A DNA stretch of 35,377 bases from positions 1 to 35,377 of the forward strand of contig CAZENQ010000025.1 of NCBI GenBank assembly GCA_964513655.1, in the 5' to 3' direction. Position 1 is the first letter of the stretch, and every line of letters begins with the position of its first letter. Made by a program: the position numbers and the translations under genes. Below, one piece after another: positions 32,024 through 35,377 of this stretch. The DNA comes from G020350405 sp964513655 (lineage in GTDB: Bacteria; Planctomycetota; Phycisphaerae; Sedimentisphaerales; Anaerobacaceae). The notes below the pieces were generated by a model, which saw only the letters and a list, made by a program, of their open reading frames with translations, did not search any database and was not told the origin of the DNA.

Positions 32024-32392
32024 AAAGTGTTTCAAAGTGTTAAAAGTTTGGAAAAACTCAGAAAAAGGGGTGGAATTGCGCTTGAATAAGTGTTTGAAAG
32101 TGTTTCAAAGTGTGAAAATATTCAAAAATTTTGACGGGAAATGAGTGGTTTTTGGGGGTCAAAAATTGGCCGGGCGGGAGGCGGCGCGCAATATACACTA
32201 TTTAAACTAGTGTATATCTTGGAGGAAAGTGTCGCATATTGACAAATTTCCTATCAATTTGCGACAGGTTTTGAGCAGCCGGAGGCGGCAAATAGTGGAC
32301 AGGTGGTGGCGGTAATTTAAGGGCGGTTGCGGCCCCAGTTAGATAGGCCCGCAATAGAGTCCGCCGGACTCTATGCAATGGGCAAGCTAAAG
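32024..32392. repeat. right arm of the inverted repeat bracketing clpB
   Basis: Matches the reverse complement of 28781-29064 in the same block order: GTGGAATTGCGCTTGAATAA with GTTTCAAAGTGTGAAA (32070-32116), CAAAAATTGGCCGGGCGGGA (32160-32179), TTTAAGGGCGGTTGCGG (near 32318-32332), and the hairpin TAGAGTCCGCCGGACTCTA with GCAATGGGCAAG (32355-32385). It is longer than the left arm because of a 95-bp insert at 32186-32280 and a 10-base internal duplication of GAAAGTGTTT. Confidence 0.75.
32177..32289. mobile_element. 95-bp double-hairpin insert flanked by 9-bp direct repeats (MITE-like candidate)
   Basis: GGAGGCGGC occurs at 32177-32185 and 32281-32289, on both sides of 95 bases absent from the sister arm, where the junction appears once (GGAGGCG followed by AATTG). 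The insert contains a perfect 10-bp palindromic stem ATATACACTA/TAGTGTATAT around TTTAAAC, then a second stem TGTCGCA-T-ATTGA paired with TCAAT-T-TGCGACA. It codes for nothing. This is the pattern of a small non-autonomous element with target duplication; a deletion between direct repeats in the other arm would look similar. Confidence 0.5.
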
Positions 32393-32540
32393 CCATCTCA
32401 CGGGGTCTACGCTGCGCTTCGAGATGCGGGGGAGCTTTTTTTAGACGCGGATACCTATTACCTAAGGCACAGGAACACAGGTTGGCGTGGTTTTTTGGGG
32501 ATTTAATGGGTAAAGAGGTTTGAAAAAAATGGGAAAAATG

Positions 32541-32569
32541 TTGTGCAAGCGGGGAAATTGGGTTATAAT
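32541..32569 (+). promoter_or_regulatory. promoter of the beta-helix protein gene
   Basis: TTGTGC (32541-32546) and a perfect TATAAT (32564-32569) are 17 bases apart. The start near 32576 leaves a leader of about 70 bases, including AGGGAGA before the ATG at 32645. Confidence 0.6.
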
Positions 32570-32644
32570 GGTTCGAAAGCTGGAATAATGCTCATGGAGG
32601 GGCGGAAAACATTGTTAACACCCAAAAATGTAGGGAGAAAGACG

Positions 32645-35377
32645 ATGGAGGCTAATAAAAGAGATAAATCCGGGCGTGAGGGCGGTATTTCTGTCATTAT
32701 AGCGGTTTTGGCATTGGTATGCCTATGTGGGGAGGTTGGTTATTGCCGGACGATAACGGTGCAGGCGGACGGGACGGGGGAATATCCGACGATACAGGCG
32801 GCGATAGATGATGCTAATGACGGGGACCAGGTGGTGTTGGAGCCCGGCACGTATACGGGCGACGGCAACCGGGATATTAACTTTAGGGGCAAGGCCATCA
32901 CACTAAAATCCGAAACCGGTCCGGAAAACTGCATAATCGACTGCAATGGCAGTAAGTCAGAACCCCATCGCGGTTTTTATTTTTACAATGAAGAGGGCCC
33001 AAACTCTGTTATTGATGGAATTACAATTGCCAACGGCTTCGGGCCTTACAAGAAAATCTCCGGCTCTAATTATTCACGTGGGGGTGCCGTACACTGTTAT
33101 AATAATGCCAGCCCTACTATTAAGAACTGCATTATAAAAGATAACCAGGCACGGAATGGTGGTGCTATCGAGTGTTACGCTGGCTGTAGCCCTGTAATTA
33201 AAAATTGTATCTTTATGGACAACTTGGCGAAAGATGGAAGCGCAAGCTACGGGGGTGCAATATACTGTCAACTTAGTAGCCACCCAAAGATTTTGAACTG
33301 TTTGTTCCTTCGTAATAGGGTAGGTGCCGGGCATGGAGACGGTGGTGCAATCTGGAGTCAGAATGGGGGGCCCATAGCAATCAACTGCGATTTCATTAGT
33401 AATAACGCTGAATGGGGTGGAGCCATAGCAAGCATAGGAGGCTCTTCGAAATACACTAATTGCATTTTCTGGGACAACTATAGTCCAAATTCAGGAGACG
33501 ATATTGCTAATCATAGCGGCGGTACTATTACCATAGGTAACTGTCATTTCAAGAGTGGTTTGAATTGGCCTTCGATATACAACGGCGGGAACCTCATAGA
33601 TGGAGGGGGGAACACCAGTGGTAATCCTGAGTTTGTAGATTTTGCAGGAGGCGATTACAAATTGGTATATTATTCACCGTGTATTGATACGGGGACGAAT
33701 GAAACAGAAATCGAGGTCCCCGAAACTGATTTAGGCGGCAATGCCAGGTTTGTGGACGGAGACGGTGACGGAATAATCAATATTGACATTGGAGCTTATG
33801 AATTCCAAGAACCTGAGGTAAGTTTGATTCTGCTTGACCGGGAAGAGTTTGAGTTCTTTTATCTTGGTGATGGTCAGAGTCCTGAAACTCAGGTTCTTTC
33901 CATACGGAAAGTTGGCCTTACAGATTTAAATTGGCGGATTACGGAAGATTGTGCCTGGCTTGATGTCTTGCCTACAGAGGGGAGTCTCTCTGCCGGTGAG
34001 GTTGCTCTCGTTAATTTGAATATAGATGCCGAAGGGCTGGCAAACGGCCACTACAGATGCCATCTAATTGTTTCCGACGCTGGGGCAGGGAATAGCCCTC
34101 AGACAGTTTTGGTTGATTTATACGTTCGTCCCATACAGGCAGCTTTAGATGCGGCTGAGGATGGTGACGTTGTTATTATTGAACCCGGGGTCTATACAGG
34201 CAGATACAACAGGGACCTTGATTTTAAGGGCAAGGCAATCACTCTTCGAAGTATCGACCCTAATGATGCAAATGTAGTTGCTGCGACAATTATTGATTGT
34301 AACGGGACACAAGAGGAACATCATCGAGGGTTTTATTTCCATAGCGGGGAAGATGGCAATAGTGTTGTGGCGGGCTTTACAGTCGTTAATGGTTATGCAC
34401 GTAACGGGGCCGGGATCTACTGCGAGGAGTCAGATCCGGTTATCACTAATTGTAATTTTATTGGTGGTATTGCTGAGAACTGGGGAGGCGGGATTTTCTG
34501 TGGTGATACATCGCCTGTAATATCAAGCTGTAGTTTTACCGGCAACCGTGCTTTTGAAGGCGCGGGTATTACCACTATCGGCTACGGGTACCCTGATATA
34601 AAGGAATGTGTCTTAATCGGTAACGCAGCTTCGGGGAGCGGTGGTGGTATTAATAGTGACATTCGAAGTACACCGACGATTTCGAACTGTATAATTACCA
34701 GTAATTTTGCGGGGACATACGGAGGTGGCGGGATTTCGATATTCCAAAGCAACCCGACCATTAGTAACTGTTTGATTGCGGGTAACAAGTCGGATAATTT
34801 AGGCGGTGGGATTCTTCAGTGGTATGATTTTGAAGACGGTTCGAAGATTATCAACTGTACAATTGCGAGTAATTCGGCGAGTGATGGAGGAGCTATCAGA
34901 TGCACGAGTAAGATGACAGTTGTTAACTCGATTTTGTGGAGTAATTCGGCTGCTATTGGCGGAGAGGTGTCAACACTGGGGCTTGTAACGTTCAGCTATT
35001 GTGATGTTAAGGGCAGCGGCGGAAGCGGGCCGGCATGGAACTCAGATTTTGGGTACGATGGCGGCGGCAATATCGATGCAGACCCGTGCTTTGCTCTGGA
35101 GAGCGACTATCATCTTATGCCGGATTCGCTTTGCATTGATGCCGGTGACCCCAACTACGTCTCAGAGCCAAACGAAACCGATCTCGACGGCAAACCCCGC
35201 GTCATCGACGGGCGGATTGATATGGGGGCATATGAATATCAAGGCGTTAAGAATAGTGTTCCTGTTGCGTGTATAGTGGGAGGGGACAGGGTTGTTGAGG
35301 CGGGGGTTGGTTGTGAGGCGATGGTTGTGTTGGATGGTTCGTGTTCGAGTGATGCGGATTCTACGGCCGGGACGAAC
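32645..35377 (+). CDS. exported two-module parallel beta-helix protein (runs off the window)
   Basis: An open frame of 911 codons without a stop, so the C-terminus is beyond the window. The ATG follows AGGGAGA at 6 bases. Residues 1-35 hold a signal segment (GGISVIIAVLALVCLCG). Then two copies of the same module: YPTIQAAIDDANDGDQVVLE with PGTYTG, NFRGKAITLKSE and HRGFYFY; and later PIQAALDAAEDGDVVIIEPG with DFKGKAITLRS and HHRGFYFH. Each leads into many right-handed beta-helix turns (short GGAI, NC and IKN steps) and a closing INIDIGAYEFQ or RIDMGAYEYQ. Between them is a BACON/Ig-like domain (LNWRITEDCAWLDVLPTEGS). After the second module PVACIVGGDRVVEAG and VVLDGSCSSDADS start a PKD-like domain. 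This build is common in exported planctomycete proteins; a lyase or adhesin role is unproven. Confidence 0.85.
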   Translation, partial: MEANKRDKSGREGGISVIIAVLALVCLCGEVGYCRTITVQADGTGEYPTIQAAIDDANDGDQVVLEPGTYTGDGNRDINFRGKAITLKSETGPENCIIDCNGSKSEPHRGFYFYNEEGPNSVIDGITIANGFGPYKKISGSNYSRGGAVHCYNNASPTIKNCIIKDNQARNGGAIECYAGCSPVIKNCIFMDNLAKDGSASYGGAIYCQLSSHPKILNCLFLRNRVGAGHGDGGAIWSQNGGPIAINCDFISNNAEWGGAIASIGGSSKYTNCIFWDNYSPNSGDDIANHSGGTITIGNCHFKSGLNWPSIYNGGNLIDGGGNTSGNPEFVDFAGGDYKLVYYSPCIDTGTNETEIEVPETDLGGNARFVDGDGDGIINIDIGAYEFQEPEVSLILLDREEFEFFYLGDGQSPETQVLSIRKVGLTDLNWRITEDCAWLDVLPTEGSLSAGEVALVNLNIDAEGLANGHYRCHLIVSDAGAGNSPQTVLVDLYVRPIQAALDAAEDGDVVIIEPGVYTGRYNRDLDFKGKAITLRSIDPNDANVVAATIIDCNGTQEEHHRGFYFHSGEDGNSVVAGFTVVNGYARNGAGIYCEESDPVITNCNFIGGIAENWGGGIFCGDTSPVISSCSFTGNRAFEGAGITTIGYGYPDIKECVLIGNAASGSGGGINSDIRSTPTISNCIITSNFAGTYGGGGISIFQSNPTISNCLIAGNKSDNLGGGILQWYDFEDGSKIINCTIASNSASDGGAIRCTSKMTVVNSILWSNSAAIGGEVSTLGLVTFSYCDVKGSGGSGPAWNSDFGYDGGGNIDADPCFALESDYHLMPDSLCIDAGDPNYVSEPNETDLDGKPRVIDGRIDMGAYEYQGVKNSVPVACIVGGDRVVEAGVGCEAMVVLDGSCSSDADSTAGTN

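Larger units (their letters stand above)
31775..32540. other. non-coding G-rich region upstream of clpB
   Basis: No convincing gene. The plus strand is strongly G/T-rich. Contents are a pair of ~26-bp direct repeats (31851-31913), the right arm of the clpB-bracketing inverted repeat (32024-32392), and a 95-bp double-hairpin insert within it. A 105-codon minus-strand frame at 31718-32035 is Pro/Thr/Lys-rich, overlaps the direct repeats and has no family resemblance. From 32393 to 32540 I see nothing specific. Confidence 0.55.

Noticed and set aside
31718..32035. 105-codon minus-strand frame upstream of clpB
   Set aside because: Pro/Thr/Lys-rich, reads through the direct repeats, no ribosome site, no family match.

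Overview
The window looks like a chromosomal segment from a Planctomycetota bacterium, probably of the Phycisphaerae / Sedimentisphaerales type. This is an inference from the gene set, not from a marker gene. The set includes a planctomycete-style pseudopilin with a GFTLVELLVV N-terminus, a BlaI repressor paired with an oversized M56 peptidase, large exported or lipoprotein glycoside hydrolases, a two-module parallel beta-helix surface protein, and intergenic repeats that would read as 'KTNPI' peptides. Central genes are intact, so the region is not degenerate. No phage, transposase, CRISPR or toxin-antitoxin gene was recognised.

Layout. Positions 1-3.6 kb: minus-strand genes for nucleoside diphosphate kinase, an OmpA/MotB-like lipoprotein, a membrane-anchored helix-turn-helix protein with 19-residue repeats and a lysine tail, and a small anchored protein. 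Around 3.77 kb is tRNA-Pro(UGG) with its own promoter. 4.0-9.1 kb: a glyoxalase II-type hydrolase, a probable plus-strand small RNA, and an electron-transfer pair (ETF-ubiquinone oxidoreductase and a one-chain EtfB-EtfA fusion). 9.65-10.6 kb: a pterin-binding methyltransferase on the plus strand. 10.7-13.3 kb: pseudopilin and glmS (minus strand). 13.6-14.9 kb: hisH-hisF (plus strand), probably leaderless. 15.0-19.9 kb: a GH106-like hydrolase, a GNAT acetyltransferase and type I glutamine synthetase (minus strand). 20.2-23.7 kb: a two-domain glycosidase lipoprotein. 23.8-28.0 kb: M56 peptidase and BlaI with a clear operator-promoter. 29.0-31.6 kb: clpB. 32.6 kb to the window edge: a beta-helix protein that runs off the end.

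How genes fit together. The fused ETF passes electrons from flavin dehydrogenases to ETF-QO and then to quinone. GlmS, GlnA and HisH/HisF form a loose glutamine-nitrogen group: GlnA makes glutamine, GlmS and HisH use it. The exported hydrolases and beta-helix protein fit a polysaccharide-degrading lifestyle. BlaI and M56 form a signal-sensing pair in which cleavage of the repressor would release the operator between the -35 and -10 elements.

The least ordinary parts are non-coding. Two diverged arms of an inverted repeat bracket clpB, one arm carrying a 95-bp double-hairpin insert between 9-bp direct repeats. A tandem ~148-bp 'KTNPI' unit lies between blaI and clpB. A compact promoter-RNA-terminator cassette near 5.1 kb carries an anti-Shine-Dalgarno-like C-rich tract.
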